Positions 1 to 11,412 of a stretch of DNA of 64,000 nucleotides are shown here, one piece after another (position 1 is the first letter of the stretch; each line of letters starts with the position of its first letter). The position numbers and the translations under genes were made by a program. Origin of the DNA: Pseudocercospora fijiensis CIRAD86. Taxonomy: Eukaryota > Ascomycota > Dothideomycetes > Mycosphaerellales > Mycosphaerellaceae. The stretch is taken from contig NW_006921537.1 of assembly GCF_000340215.1 (NCBI RefSeq), positions 2,197,011-2,261,010 of the forward strand. The letters are read 5' to 3'. Below the pieces are notes generated by a model. It had not been told where the DNA came from, did no database searches, and saw only the letters and a list, made by a program, of their open reading frames with translations.

Positions 1-469
1 TGGTTTTAGTAAGCTTAGTTAATAGCATTACATACCTCGAATAGCCCTTAATAAAACAGCGGTAGAAATTAGCAAAACCGAGGAATAATTGAAGCTCTTT
101 AATAGACGTAGGAATAGGCTATTTAGTAATCGTTTTAATCCGATTAGGATTAGCCTTAACACCCTCGGTTAATACGAGGAAGCTAAGGAAGGACACCTCT
201 TTAGTAGCAAAGGTGCATTTAGAAGGCTTGTAATATAGGCTATAGGCTCGTAGGCGGTCGAGGACCTTACGTACTATAGCCTAGTGCTCTACAATGTTAG
301 GTAAATAGGTATAAACTAGGATGTTATCTAGGTAAACTATATAGAGGTAGTCTAATAGGCCCGAAAGGGCCCGATTAATATAGGACTAGAATGTTGTAGG
401 GGTATTAGCTAGTCTAAACAGTATAACTAAATACTCGAAATAGCTATAACAGGTACGGAAGGCTGTTTT

Positions 470-844
470 CTATTCGTCGCCCTTGCGAATACAGATACGA
501 TAGTATACATCCTTAATATCTAATATAGTGTAGAAGTATACGCTAGAAAGGCGGTCGAGGGTCTTATTAATAAGCGGAAGTAGATAGCGATCTTTAATAG
601 TAATAGTATTAAGCCTACGATAATCGATATAGAGGCGTAGGCTACTATCCTTCTTTAGAACAAATAGGATAGGTGTACTAGTAGGGCTGTTACTATACCG
701 TATCCGGCTATTAGCTAGGTTTTCTTCTAAGTACTTATGTAATACGGCAAGCTCTCGTTTACTAAGGTTGTAGAGGGGCCTAAAAGGGACCTCTTTACCC
801 TCTATAATGTTAATCTTATAATCCGTCTTTTTAAATATAGGCAA
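470..844 (-). pseudogene. Reverse transcriptase N-terminal part of Gypsy-A copy 1
   Basis: A 124-codon open stretch on the minus strand encodes the fingers/palm start of a Ty3-type reverse transcriptase. It contains the LYIDYRRLN motif and, further on, a YTILDIKD motif with the first catalytic aspartate region. An almost identical stretch occurs at 48422-48048. Polymerisation would occur in cytoplasmic virus-like particles if the element were alive. Flanking codons in the same polyprotein are interrupted by TAA/TAG and the apparent start is not a true ATG, so this is a fragment of a gag-pol pseudogene and not a free gene. Confidence 0.88.
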
Positions 845-3096
845 TGTCGATGCTAGGTAGTGTTTAAATACCTCGATATAGGTCTCCCTAATAGTCTAGG
901 GTATACGAGCGAGCTAGTTAGGGTCTATGCTATTAGGAGGTATAGGTTTATCGTTATTACTACTAAGTAGGTCGGCAGTCGGATTAGCTAGAGTTAGGTT
1001 ACTAATAAATAGGACCCTAATATTATTAGGGCACTCGCTAATATCGATATACTTAATATCCTCTTTCCTAGCGATTCTAAATCGCTACTTCTAGATGCCT
1101 AAGTCTATAACTATAGCGTAGTATTTAAGAATAGGGTTGCTAATAACGATATCGGAGGGAAGGCTATCTATATCTACTATATAGATAGTAAAGTCTAGTA
1201 GGCGTTTATTTCCGAGGTCGTCCTTTAGGACTATAGGAACATAGTAGGCCCTATAGGTTAAGTGCCGAGCGTTATTAAACTAAGCAAGGGTTAGTAGGTT
1301 AGTCCTAGGCAATTGTCGAAGATCTAATTGCTTAGCTAGGCGATAGCTAATAAGGGCACTAACTAAATTCCCTAGATCTAGCATAACCTTAGTCTTATAA
1401 TTAGTGCTATACAAGTCCGATACGAGACAGGTGCGTATAATAGCTAGTATAATGTCGATAGTCTTACGCCGTATAAGGCTAACAGTTAGTACGGCGCTTA
1501 TTCTTTTTTCGAAGGTTAGCCTATAGAGGTAGCATTAGCTACTAAAAGGTGTTTCTTATACTTAGCGGAAGTACGGTTAATCCGGGCCTAATCCCTAGGT
1601 TTATCGCATTAGCCTAGGAGATAGCTAGTGCTATTACAGTTAAAGCACTTCAATCCGGTTAGTAGGTTACCGTAGCTATTGTTGCTATTATTAGCCGAGC
1701 GGTTAGTATTATAGGGATACGAGCCCCTTCTACGACCCCTATCGCGGCCTCCTCTATATAGCCGCCGGCTACGGCCTCTTCTACGGTCGTTACTATTCCT
1801 ATTGTTAGTATTGTTATCTTAGTAAGAACCTTAGTTTCCTCCGTAGGTACTACGGTTACCGCGGTTAGTACTAGCTAGTCGGATCCTCGATTCTAGTCGT
1901 TATTAAAGCTAAATAGCTCGTTTAGCTGTTTCTACTTCGACTATAAATTGAATACGTATTAGATTAGCCTATTCGAATACGCGACGGCGGTCTAATTCGA
2001 GAATAAGCTCCTACCTAAGCTTATAGCGTATTTCCGAGATCTATATAGAATTAGTCTTAGCCGGAAGGTTATCCTCGAGGGTCTTTAAATAGGCCTCGAA
2101 TAAGCGAGCCGATTAATTAGTCTTCTATTTAGCTCGAAGATGTAGGTCCTAAGTATATTGTTGCCTTAGTATAGGGTTTCTAAGGGTATCTAGTATAATA
2201 GTTTTGTAGGTCTGCTACTAAATAGCGGTCTAGTCGTCGAGGGAGTCGAAATAGTTATCCTATGTGCGCTTTAGGTCGCTATTAATATACTATATAGCGT
2301 ATACGACTAAGGAATAGTCGTCTAGTAGCGCTCTTAGTATATTGCGCTAGTTAAGCTTATAGTTACGAATGTAGTCGTTATATTGCTTACGACTAGAGCC
2401 GTTAAACACGGTATAGTCCTTAAGCTTAGCATCCTTCTTTTAGACTAGTAGTAAGGAAGGCCCTACTACTAGTTTAGTTGTCGGGGCTTCTTAAAGGCGG
2501 CGAAGTTCGAGGAGGTCGTCCTTTAGCTATTACTCTTAGCGTAGGGCAGTAAGCCTGTTTTAAGTAGCTTCTTAAAGTCTCCCTAATAGTTAAGGGCTAA
2601 AGGCTAGTTAGCTATATCCTCGATTAACAATGTTATTAAGAATGTCGTTAATAGGCAATTCTAGATTATTACCTAGAATTATAGGTTCTTCTTTAGTAGG
2701 CCCTCTAGAGTCTAGTAGGCTCTTTAGTAGGCACTTTAGCAGGAACTGTACTACTAGCGTTGTTATTGCTAGCGCTGCTAGCGGCGCCGCGGTTGTTATT
2801 GCTTCGTAATAAGCCGGCTATTATAATAAGGGGTAACACCGATAATATATTATAGGCCCTTAAGATACGGATATAGCGGAATTAGTAGATATCGGCTTAG
2901 TACGATTAATTTAGTATAATAGGCCGTATAGAAGGCCTTGCTTAATAATTAGTACGGTTGTTTTAATAGAATAGTACGTATAGGTCCCGTTCTTCGGGCG
3001 TAATATAGTTAAATCGATAGTTTTCGTAGCTATACCGCTAAAAGCTTAAAATAAGGACTATCTAGCTACTACCCTTAAAGGGTAGATCGAATACTA

Positions 3097-3284
3097 TATA
3101 AGAAGGGTTATGTTAGTAGGTAGATAGGGTAGTAGTAAATTAGTGTAGTATTCGATAGAGATCTAAGAGAAGAGGGAGGAAGGTAGGCTAGTTAGCCTAA
3201 CGCTAAGCGCTAAGCCCTACCTAAGGCATTAGGACCCTAGCTTTACTCGGCCTAGTTACATACTAATTACGTATAGCCTCTAAT
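3097..3284 (-). repeat. 5' LTR of Gypsy-A copy 1 (degraded at its outer end)
   Basis: It aligns with the other six Gypsy-A LTRs from the shared inner border (tataagaag) onward. The outer border, expected to read gtcctaata, is replaced by a shortened, diverged stretch, so the end near 3284 is approximate. The variant-specific core (gatagag...) matches copy 3 rather than copies 2 and 4. Confidence 0.8.
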
Positions 3285-4290
3285 AATATAGGCGACTTTT
3301 TAAGTTTTAACGCCTTAACTCGTAGTAAGAATAACGACCTATATAACTATATAACTCGAGAATAGTCGGCTAAGTACGCCTAGATATAGACTATCTATAA
3401 GCGGAGGAATAATTCCCTACTTATACGTATAAGTACTATATAATAGCTACCCTCTATTCTTTTTTAACTAGTAGTTACTAACTATTCTTACTTAGATATA
3501 TATAACTTTACTAGCCGAAGGCTTATTACGCGAGGGACGAATTAGTAGGTCTAGAATAGTATAGTATTATCTTAAGTATCTACGATACTAGAAGTATATA
3601 CTAGGCCGGCGTATCCTATGCCTACTATAACAACTTTAATAAGGCTACTACTCGAATTTTAAGAGCGGTATTACCGCTATTAAAGGCAACTTCTTACTCT
3701 CTAGCTACCTTATATAGTTCTTAGATATTAGTAAGAAGCAGTATAGTAACGTAATAGAGGCCTCTACTAAGAATAATATACTCTATCTATTTACTCGCCT
3801 CTAGGGTACCTATAGGCAATTTAACGAGTTACTATACTATCTATAAAGTCTTATTACTAAGTAATATCGATTAGCTTAGAAGCGTATAAAATTATAAATA
3901 GTAGTCTTCTAAACTAGTTACGATTTTAACTATAGATCGATAACTATATCCCTAATATATACTAGTATTACTTCTAGAAATAGTATTACTAGCCGCATTA
4001 GTATATCTAGTACGGTTAAAAGACTATAGATAGTAGAATAACTACTAAATAGGTAGATTGCTATATAGACTGTTTCTTTAACTATAAATGCTTTAATAGC
4101 GATATAACTCTACTAAGATATACTTAGAATAGCTTATTAGTAGGAATTTAATAGAAGAAGATAAGGATAGCGAGGTCGAGACTCTTTATACTATTATAAA
4201 AGACTACTACCTTCTATTATATAGTATCCTTAAGAATATTATATATAACTATTATTAGAAGGCGGAGTAGGTGGAAGCAGTTCGGAAAAG
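3285..4290 (+). mobile_element. RIP-degraded relic with gag-like coding remnants, family unresolved
   Basis: This kilobase has the same CpA/TpG-poor composition as the transposons and ends abruptly near 4290, where normal composition begins. On the plus strand, reading TAA/TAG as former Gln/Trp codons, a long frame appears that is rich in Gln, Tyr, Leu and Ile and ends with several Cys residues (about 4053-4095), as a gag-type nucleocapsid might. I could not match it to Gypsy-A, Copia or Giant-C in this window. It may be a separate retrotransposon gag or an older unrelated repeat. Confidence 0.4.
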
Positions 4291-4976
4291 GTAGGTCGAG
4301 CTAGCTAGCGCGAGTTGCCAATGTACAGACTGCTCTCTTATCGTGCTCAACGTTTCCGGCCGCAGGGATCGCAGAGTGCAGGGCAAAGTGCAGCGGAGCA
4401 CCGGAGCACGGGAACCACTGGTAAGTGCGCGGCGCTGCCATTGGCGAGCAGGGATGGCACTAGCGCGCAAAGCATGTCGGGACGCATTGACTTTCCTGGC
4501 ACTGGCACCTGCTCTCTCATTATGCGAACGTTTAACCTGGAGGAGTCGCGGTGCGCTCGAATCGACCGTCTTCCTCGATCCGCATCGCGTGCGCCCATGA
4601 CCGTCTCTACCGTGTCCCTATTCCTATTCCCATCCCTATACCTACACCTACACCTACACCACCTGCCTGCCCATCTCTGACCTCAACGACTGAAGCTTGA
4701 CGCTGCCCCTGCCCGGCCCTGTGAGCTTCAGCAGAGCCAAGACGTCATGTTGCTAGACATGGCCGTGTAGGTGAGTGACATGCCACGCCGCTCGCACACA
4801 GGCTCATTTTGCAACCATGTCCACATCAAGAAGCTAACCCGCTCGCAGAATACCTTCTTCTGGACGCGTAGACGTATCATATGCATTCTTATTCGACATC
4901 AACAACCCATTGCCTGCCGTGCACATGTTGATCAACCCGGCCCAACCCACGACGAACCATCTTGCATACTCTAATC
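4291..4976 (+). promoter_or_regulatory. Upstream region of the ApsA/Num1-like gene
   Basis: This is 686 bases of normal composition between the RIP-mutated relic and the ATG. It contains a pyrimidine-rich tract with short ccta/cctacac iterations around 4618-4670, a common feature of filamentous fungal promoters. No clear TATA box was seen. Short open frames on both strands overlap one another and show no domain, so I treat the stretch as promoter plus 5' UTR. Confidence 0.5.
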
Positions 4977-7900
4977 ATGGCCGACTATTTCTCTGAATAT
5001 TCCTCGTTTGTCGGCGCCAAAGGCCTGCCATCACCCGCCGACACGCCTTACGAAACACCCAATTATCTCCGTTCGAAACGCAGTTCACGCGCCACTGCCA
5101 GCTCTTCAAGAGAACAGTCTTCGTCTCCCCCGCCACTGCCTCTAGACTCGACAGATGTCCAGGATAAGACACGCGATGCACCATACACCGCTCTGGATCC
5201 ACGCCGTTTCACGCCCACGCTGCACGCGTCTCTGGTCTCCGAAATTCTGAGCCTCAGGCGCGAACTGGATTCGAAAAACAATCTGGTCGAGAATCTCGAG
5301 TCCACCTTAGCTGTGACACGCAATGAGAACGATCTACTCACCGCCCAGCTGTCTGAGAGGGCGAAAGAGATTCGCAAAGCCAAGTATCAAGTGCAGCAGA
5401 TCGAACAAGGAACCTATGACGCTGTCGCAGATCTGGTCAGGGAGCGTGATGGTGCTCTGGAAGCACTTGAAGATCTCAGGTCCAAGCTCGAGGTCGTCCA
5501 AAGAAAGACCAGACAGCAAGATGAGGACGCGGAAAGGACGCAGAATATCTGGGAGAACGACAAGGAGTCGTGGGATAATGAACGTCGTCAGCTTGAACGG
5601 CGAATTCACGTCACAGAAAGTCGCCTACGTGCTGTCGTTGACGAGATGTCACTTCAACAAAGCCACATGCAGGCCGACCAATTCGTTGACGAAATTGCTT
5701 TTAAAGACAGCGGTCTTGGCAACGACAGCGATACTGCGAGCATCCGCTCTTTCAACTCACCCGTTAAGCATAAACGTAACATGAGCAATGTCAGCTTCCG
5801 GCACAAGAATACACGCGCCTCCGTTTCTTCAAGGACGACTGCAGCGACGCCAGATCTCTATGCAAGGCCTGGCGGCACTCTAGCAGATGAGCTTGGAATA
5901 GACGAAGAGGACAAGCCGGAAATTGACGGCTCTGAGCAAGGCGACGAATATCAGGAACTGTCAGAACGTGCGAGACGTACTCTCCATTCGCGTCAAAATT
6001 CCGTGACGGGAGACGTCGACACGAAGGCTAAGCGCGTCCTTGGGCTGTCCACTGACTCGCATGACACGCCAGCCGCGAAAGATCTACCTAAGCCGGCGTC
6101 CTCTGAAACTGCAGCGCTGCAGGGTCCGACTAAGCTGTATCTCGACCGAGCAACCACGCCGCCACCCGCTGGATTTCATATGCCGGAGCCCGCCCCTCGT
6201 GCTGAATATGTCGACACCGGCTACCAACCGTCTCCTCCCAGCTCTCCTCCAAGGGTGGAAGTTGTACAAGCTGGGGATGACAAAGCGGAGACTGACGAGC
6301 TCCATGAGATCCACGACACTGACGACGACGCCGAAATGCGACCGCCCGCGATTGACACAAGCGGGTTACAACAACCAAGACGTGAGGTTCCAACAAAGCC
6401 AATAAGCCCGCCCCAGACACCTGTGGTTGACGGTACAACATGGCTTCACGAAAAGGCAGCCTTCTTGGTGCCACGCCCGTATAGCACAGCATCCACGCAG
6501 ACCGAATTGGTGAAACCGGAACAACCAAAAAGTGGTCACACTCCCAAACGCGACAGTCTTTCTCCCCCGATGTTCGTGCCATCTATTGCGATTATACCGC
6601 CGAACTCTCGACCATCTTCTCCACGCCCATACGCTTTGCCGCCAGGAACCAAGAATGCCGATTCACAGGCAAACCTTGTGTGGCCAAGCAAGGATGCTTG
6701 GGTGCAGACTGAAGAGATCCGCATTGACAGACGACCTGTGAAACTCCCGCCTCACCTGTTGCCAGGCGCATTGTTGCCCAGCCCAACTTTCCAAGAACAA
6801 CCACGCGGGAAGGGCCCTGCAGTTGGACGCACTGCGAGCCTCTTCAACAAGAGGAAGAGCCCGCCTGCGATAAGCATTCCCTGTTCGCCGCCATTCCACT
6901 CTTCGATCGAGTCAAGCCCGGAGATGTCTCGCAATCAGAGCGCCAAGGATTTGCGTACTTATCCACTCAAGGCACTTCCTCTGCCAAGGCCTGTTCTGTC
7001 GCCGCCGCTCCCACCGACAGAGACTTTCACTAGTAACGGCCCTTTGAATCGATCATCCCAATACGGAGTCACTCAACCTCGTCTAGAACAGCAGCACTTC
7101 ACTGATGTTGATCAATCGACTGATCAGAGCGATGATGACGAGCTTATGGAAGATGGAGATATCACCGGATCAATCCCAGCTCTCAGTCGCCCACCATTAG
7201 GGAGATTTGGTCTCTCAGATCCTCCCAAGGCTGTTCCTGAGGACAAGGAGATCTCACCCGAAAGGCGCCCTTCAACAGCAGATTCGCACGGAGCTGCACC
7301 GGCTCCTTCAATCTCCAGCAGTCGTGCAGCATCTCAACGTAGACATGCTCGACCGCCGACCAAACTGTCGAAGCCAGTTAGTGCGGCAAGTGCCAACCGA
7401 GACTTTCGCTCGAGAAGCCCAAGCTTTGGCAGCATGGCTTCAAGCAGCTACAGTACAAGCTCTACAATTCCTATGCCACCGTTCCCAGTGCCATTGCGCA
7501 CGAGCTCGCGCATTGTCGGCAAGCCCCACAGCGAGGGTTCGCAAAGCCCAACGCCATACGACGGATTTGGCATGCGCGGTGGTCGTGGTGGCCGTGCACA
7601 GCATGCCCGGCAGGTCAGTCTCAGAAAGGTGCAGTCCGCAGCTGTCATGAGGAATATGTCGGGGAGGGGCTCTCCTTCGAAAGGCAGAGTCTCGCCCACA
7701 AGAGCTGTACGAATTTCTCCAACCAAAGGTCATCGCAGGCGACGCCGCTCTCCAGATCTCACGCCTGTCCAATCCATGGCCTTCGAAAGTCCAGCACCAA
7801 CGAACTTCCCCATCCCGGAGCTCCCGACCCCCCTTCAGGATAGCTTAAGGTACAACAAGTTCGTCAAGGGTTCCGTCGATGTGACCAGGTCTCCAGGCGC

Positions 7901-9137
7901 AAGCAGTGGCGCTCGGGTGTCCGAGGAGACAAATCTTGTCGACGCCATCGCTGGCACCATGGTTGGCGAATGGATGTGGAAGTACATTCGCAAGCGAAAG
8001 TCATTTGGCATTGGCGACGACACTTCGGAATTCCCAGTGGCTGATCAGAACGGACTTGTCAGCAATACCGGACATGGCACCCGACACAAGCGCTGGGTTT
8101 GGCTGTCGCCATATGAGAGAACCATTATGTGGGATACAAAGCAGCCCAATTCTGGTGCTGCCTTGCTAGGCAAGAAGGGACGCAAACGTGAGTGCCTCGT
8201 AGATACCTTACCCACTCAGCGGAGATACTGACACGTCATAGTGGCCATCCAATCTGTGCTTGATGTGCAAGATCGCACTCCCTTGCCTAAGAACCCTGAG
8301 CTTAGTGCTGCTTGGAATCGGTCTATCCTGATTTTGACTCCGGAACGCGCACTGAAGTTCACAGCTACCACCGAGGGGCGACATAGCTTATGGATGACTG
8401 CCTTGTCCTTCTTGGCACAATCTGGCCAATTACCAAACCAGATTCCTCCACTACCAAATCGTAAACCTCCTCTTCCACCATCAATACCCTCTACGTCCAT
8501 CGACGGTGTGTCAATCAAACGTCATCGGTCGCCATCCTTCGGACGATCGAACGTGCGAGATTCGATACGCCTTGCAAAAGGAAAGAAACCAGAATTGCAA
8601 CAAGTGCAATCTTACCCGGAACAGATCTACGGGCATGATACCATGGAAGCTGAAATCGGCGCTGCAGAGAACGACAGCGCAGACTTCCCGGCTGTTCCTC
8701 GTCTCTACATCAGCACCACGAAACACTCGCGTAAACGGAGCAATACCAATCCCGGATTGTCTCAGTCAATGCACAACTTCCGAAGCTTCTCATCTAGCGC
8801 TGTGCCGTCCTCCGCTTCTTCTGGCATGCCGCATAGGTCGACAAATGGTTCATCATTCCGTCCAAGCGTCTCTTCAACCAAGAGCGGTAGCTGGAGAGAT
8901 TCCATGGCCAGTCCGTTGCAGCCGAACTTCTTCGAAGCCGTCGGCACTGTACGAATGGAGGCGTTCGTTGACCCGAACGTTAGAGACGGCGTACTGTACG
9001 TGCCAGCTCCACCACCTGTCATTGGTGCAACCCGACGGCCGCGACGAGCCAGCAATCTCAGCCAATCTACTGTTGACAAGCGAAGAGCAGGATATGTTTT
9101 CGATGAAGACGGCATGGACCCTTTCAAAGGATTCTAA
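4977..9137 (+). CDS. ApsA/Num1/Mcp5-like cortical anchor protein with PH domain
   Basis: The CDS joins 4977-8187 and 8242-9137 and gives 1368 aa. I chose the ATG at 4977 (atcATGG context) over an in-frame ATG 15 bases upstream. Layout: a Ser/Pro-rich N terminus, a coiled coil at about residues 85-230 (heptads rich in Glu, Arg and Leu), a long disordered Ser/Pro middle, then a C-terminal PH domain of the Mcp5/Num1 type at about 990-1126. The PH domain includes KRWVWLSPYERTIMW and a terminal WMTALSFL helix. Known members sit at the cell cortex, bind phosphoinositides and anchor dynein for nuclear migration. Two TQT/VQT motifs (506-510 and 575-579) resemble dynein light-chain LC8 sites (inference). 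The spliced frame is intact, with no RIP-like damage. Assignment rests on domain order and PH sequence; the exact orthologue is not proven. Confidence 0.88.
8188..8241 (+). other. Intron in the ApsA/Num1-like gene
   Basis: A 54-nt phase-1 intron runs from GTGAGT to CATAG, with a TACTGAC branch-point match about 12 nt before the acceptor. Splicing joins the two open frames exactly inside the PH domain (…GRK|LAIQSV…). Without splicing the first frame stops at 8231. Confidence 0.93.
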
Positions 9138-10566
9138 TTGAGCAACATGATACCCACGCGAACGCAGCGAGAAACATTCCCTTTACACCGTGCACTGATC
9201 GATCTAAATGTAGCTGCTCGCGGCAAGCAAGCTATTGCCATCTCTATGTACATAAGCCGCTTAATGATGACGGATAATGACAATCTCGCTTTTCTGTTCT
9301 CAGCCCAGGTCTCGACGGTATTGGCGCAATCGAAGTGTCAAGGAGGAACTTGCATAGAGGTGTTTCTCGTGCTTCCGAAAAGAGACGCTAATGCTCACTG
9401 CTGGCGGGTATTGATGGCCAACATTTTCTGGTTGTTTCTCGGAGCTCGACACGAATATTCCTGCAGCTGTGAAACCACGTCACTTCAGGACACGCAAGTC
9501 ATTTATTATTCCAAAATGCATTCTGGATTGGTTGCGATTTGCAACAGCAAAAAAAAAGAGATGACTCGGCTCCTGATCACCAGAGCTGCCAACCTTGCTA
9601 TTTGGAACTTGAGTCTCGCATTCTGTGTTCCGCGTCACATCTTGTCTTCTCAAACAGACTAGATGATCTTCCTGAGGTTTCACGGCATCGGCAATTATCG
9701 ACATTCTAGGAGGTGCGGAGTCTATCCAAATTTTCAAAGTACAGCAGCGAAGACGATAGATCGGAGAGTTTTCCATCGAGACCTCATCTGAAACCTGGAC
9801 TGAGGCTTGCAGGGCGCTGCACGTGGCATCATCCCTGCATGAACTGCTGCATCGTTCGAGCTGTGGTCTTCATTTTCCATGGTGTGGCCAACTTGAAACA
9901 CGTATAGTACGCCGTCTCTCAACAGCGGTACTGGGTCACAGTGTTGGGGACGGAGAAGAATGTTCAACTTCGGCGTTGGTGCTGATGAAGTTCGCTTTCA
10001 CAGAGAACCAACAGGGCAAGGCGGCATCATCGACAGCTGGATCTGTTTCTTATCGTGTCCTCCACACCATTGCAGACAGTGCTTACAATGCGCCAGGCCA
10101 TCAATTCCACCACACCATGTCGTCGAAGATGACGACGCCCTGGTGCCGCCTCCTCGACCACCCGAACTCTCTCCACAACCAGCGTGTTCACGAGAAGCCT
10201 GCTCGTTAGCCGATAGGAGTCCGCCCAATGCGAAGCTGTACCTGAGACTGGCCTGCTTTAATGCCCATATGAGGTGAGTGAGCGGTGGCGCGAACCATGG
10301 GCTTGGGGCTGCAACCATGCAGGTTCGGCGCCCAGTTCATTGTGCTTTTAGTCTATCGTGATTGTATATGGCGCGCCTGTGGAGCCCCGAGCAGGTATAT
10401 CTTCGTTCTTCGCGCCTACCACTCCCAAAGTACCCATCGATCTCCCTCTCCACTGATCGCTCGGCACATCAATAGTTCAAGCACGCTCCATCTTGGTCAA
10501 CCACGCTCATTACAAGGTAAACCTATTCCAAACAACCACCCAATCCTTCCATACACGCCCCACCCA
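9138..10566. other. Intergenic region between the ApsA-like gene and the small secreted protein gene
   Basis: The 1.43 kb of normal composition should hold the 3' UTR of the upstream gene and the promoter of the downstream one. I see a run of nine A at 9549-9557 and a TATA-like tatat at about 10364 and 10397. Several short overlapping open frames exist on both strands but none has a recognisable domain, signal peptide with continuation, or splice-supported extension. I do not call a gene here. Confidence 0.5.
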
Positions 10567-10890
10567 ATGGCTCCAACCATTCAATTCGCCACCTTGGCTG
10601 TTCTGTTCACCTCGGTCCTTGCCATACCAGCCAAGGACAAGCACCACGAGGAGCACAAAGGCTCTCCTACTTTGCCATTCATCCCAACTGGCACTGGCTC
10701 TTCTGCAGAGCAAGACGCTGCACCAAAGTTCGGCAAGGCTCGTCGAGGCAACTGGAAGCCACACTGGGAGATCATTCCAGGCATTCATGGCCAGCATCCT
10801 GTCCCAAGCGGAACGCTCCCAACTCCAACCGGCACTGCACCAATTCCCACTGGCACGGCTTCAGTTCCCATTCCAAAGGTCAACCTCTGA
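10567..10890 (+). CDS. Small secreted Pro/Gly/Thr-rich protein, cysteine-free
   Basis: A single-exon frame of 107 aa. Residues 1 to about 20 form a signal peptide (hydrophobic FATLAVLFTSVLA, then IPA), so export through the secretory pathway is expected. The mature part starts charged and His-rich (KDKHHEEH), has a KARR dibasic stretch at 57-60 that could be cut by a Kex2-type protease, and ends in short PTGTxP repeats. There is no cysteine and no known domain. The frame also opens upstream, but this ATG is the one followed by a signal peptide, so I start here. It lies 1.4 kb after the ApsA-like gene and 0.5 kb before another secreted-protein gene. Function is unknown; a cell-wall peptide or effector-type role is only a guess. 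Confidence 0.72.
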   Translation: MAPTIQFATLAVLFTSVLAIPAKDKHHEEHKGSPTLPFIPTGTGSSAEQDAAPKFGKARRGNWKPHWEIIPGIHGQHPVPSGTLPTPTGTAPIPTGTASVPIPKVNL

Positions 10891-11412
10891 ACTACATGGC
10901 CTTCTGCAACCTCAGAGACCTCTTCAACCTCAAGCCTGACTGACATCGGCTGGAAGACGACGTATCACAATCAGCTGTCTGGACCGCTACGATCGCATCA
11001 CGATGCCGCTGCGCGCACAAACCCGCAGACTTAGACGAGACTTCCAATTTGACATTGGTCGGCAGTTTCGATGGAGATTTGACTCGCAATGAATTTCAAC
11101 AACGATGTTCTAAGAGACAACAGTGTGGAACTCAACTTCTTGTTTTCTTGTATATCCCGTCGTGCCTGCCAGCGCGTGGGTTGCTGTTGCGCAAATGTAC
11201 GAAATTACGAATGCAGATGAAACGGCATCACATATGCAGCTTCCCGATAGATCTCAAATGCAGCTCTTGCGTTTGCAACTTTGATTTCATGAACTTGCAG
11301 CCTGCTGGTCAAACTAGACAACCTTCGTTTCGACACCTAATATTCCGCTGCTTGCTGAAGACGCCCCGAAGAGATCAATTGCTACACCACCCACACACCT
11401 GCTCGAAGAAAG
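10891..11412. other. Intergenic region between the two secreted-protein genes
   Basis: 522 bases of ordinary composition: 3' UTR of the first gene and promoter of the next. I found no coding frame with supporting features. A pyrimidine/CA-rich stretch (about 11389-11403) directly precedes the ATG at 11413. Confidence 0.5.

Larger units (their letters stand above)
1..3284 (-). mobile_element. Gypsy-A copy 1, truncated by the window edge (Ty3/gypsy, chromovirus type)
   Basis: This is the 5' part of a Ty3/gypsy LTR retrotransposon on the minus strand. Reading from its 5' LTR (3097-3284) leftwards it has a leader, gag (about 2830-1600), a retropepsin region (about 1480-1080) and the start of reverse transcriptase. 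The rest lies outside the window. It is collinear with the complete copies at 15.9-23.2, 43.8-51.2 and 54.4-61.5 kb. CpA and TpG are nearly absent and frames are broken by TAA and TAG, so it is dead from RIP. No target-site duplication can be tested because one end is missing. Its LTR belongs to the same variant as copy 3. Confidence 0.9.

Noticed and set aside
4977..9137. Several open frames of 60-150 codons in other frames and on the minus strand across the ApsA-like gene
   Set aside because: They overlap a long, domain-bearing, spliced gene; they have no domains and arise from its Ser/Pro-rich codon use.
9138..9662. A 174-codon open frame directly after the ApsA-like stop
   Set aside because: It begins at the stop of the upstream gene without a motif, signal peptide or splice support; more likely 3' UTR.
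9823..10318. Overlapping open frames on both strands upstream of the small secreted protein
   Set aside because: They conflict with one another, show no domain and occupy the expected promoter region.
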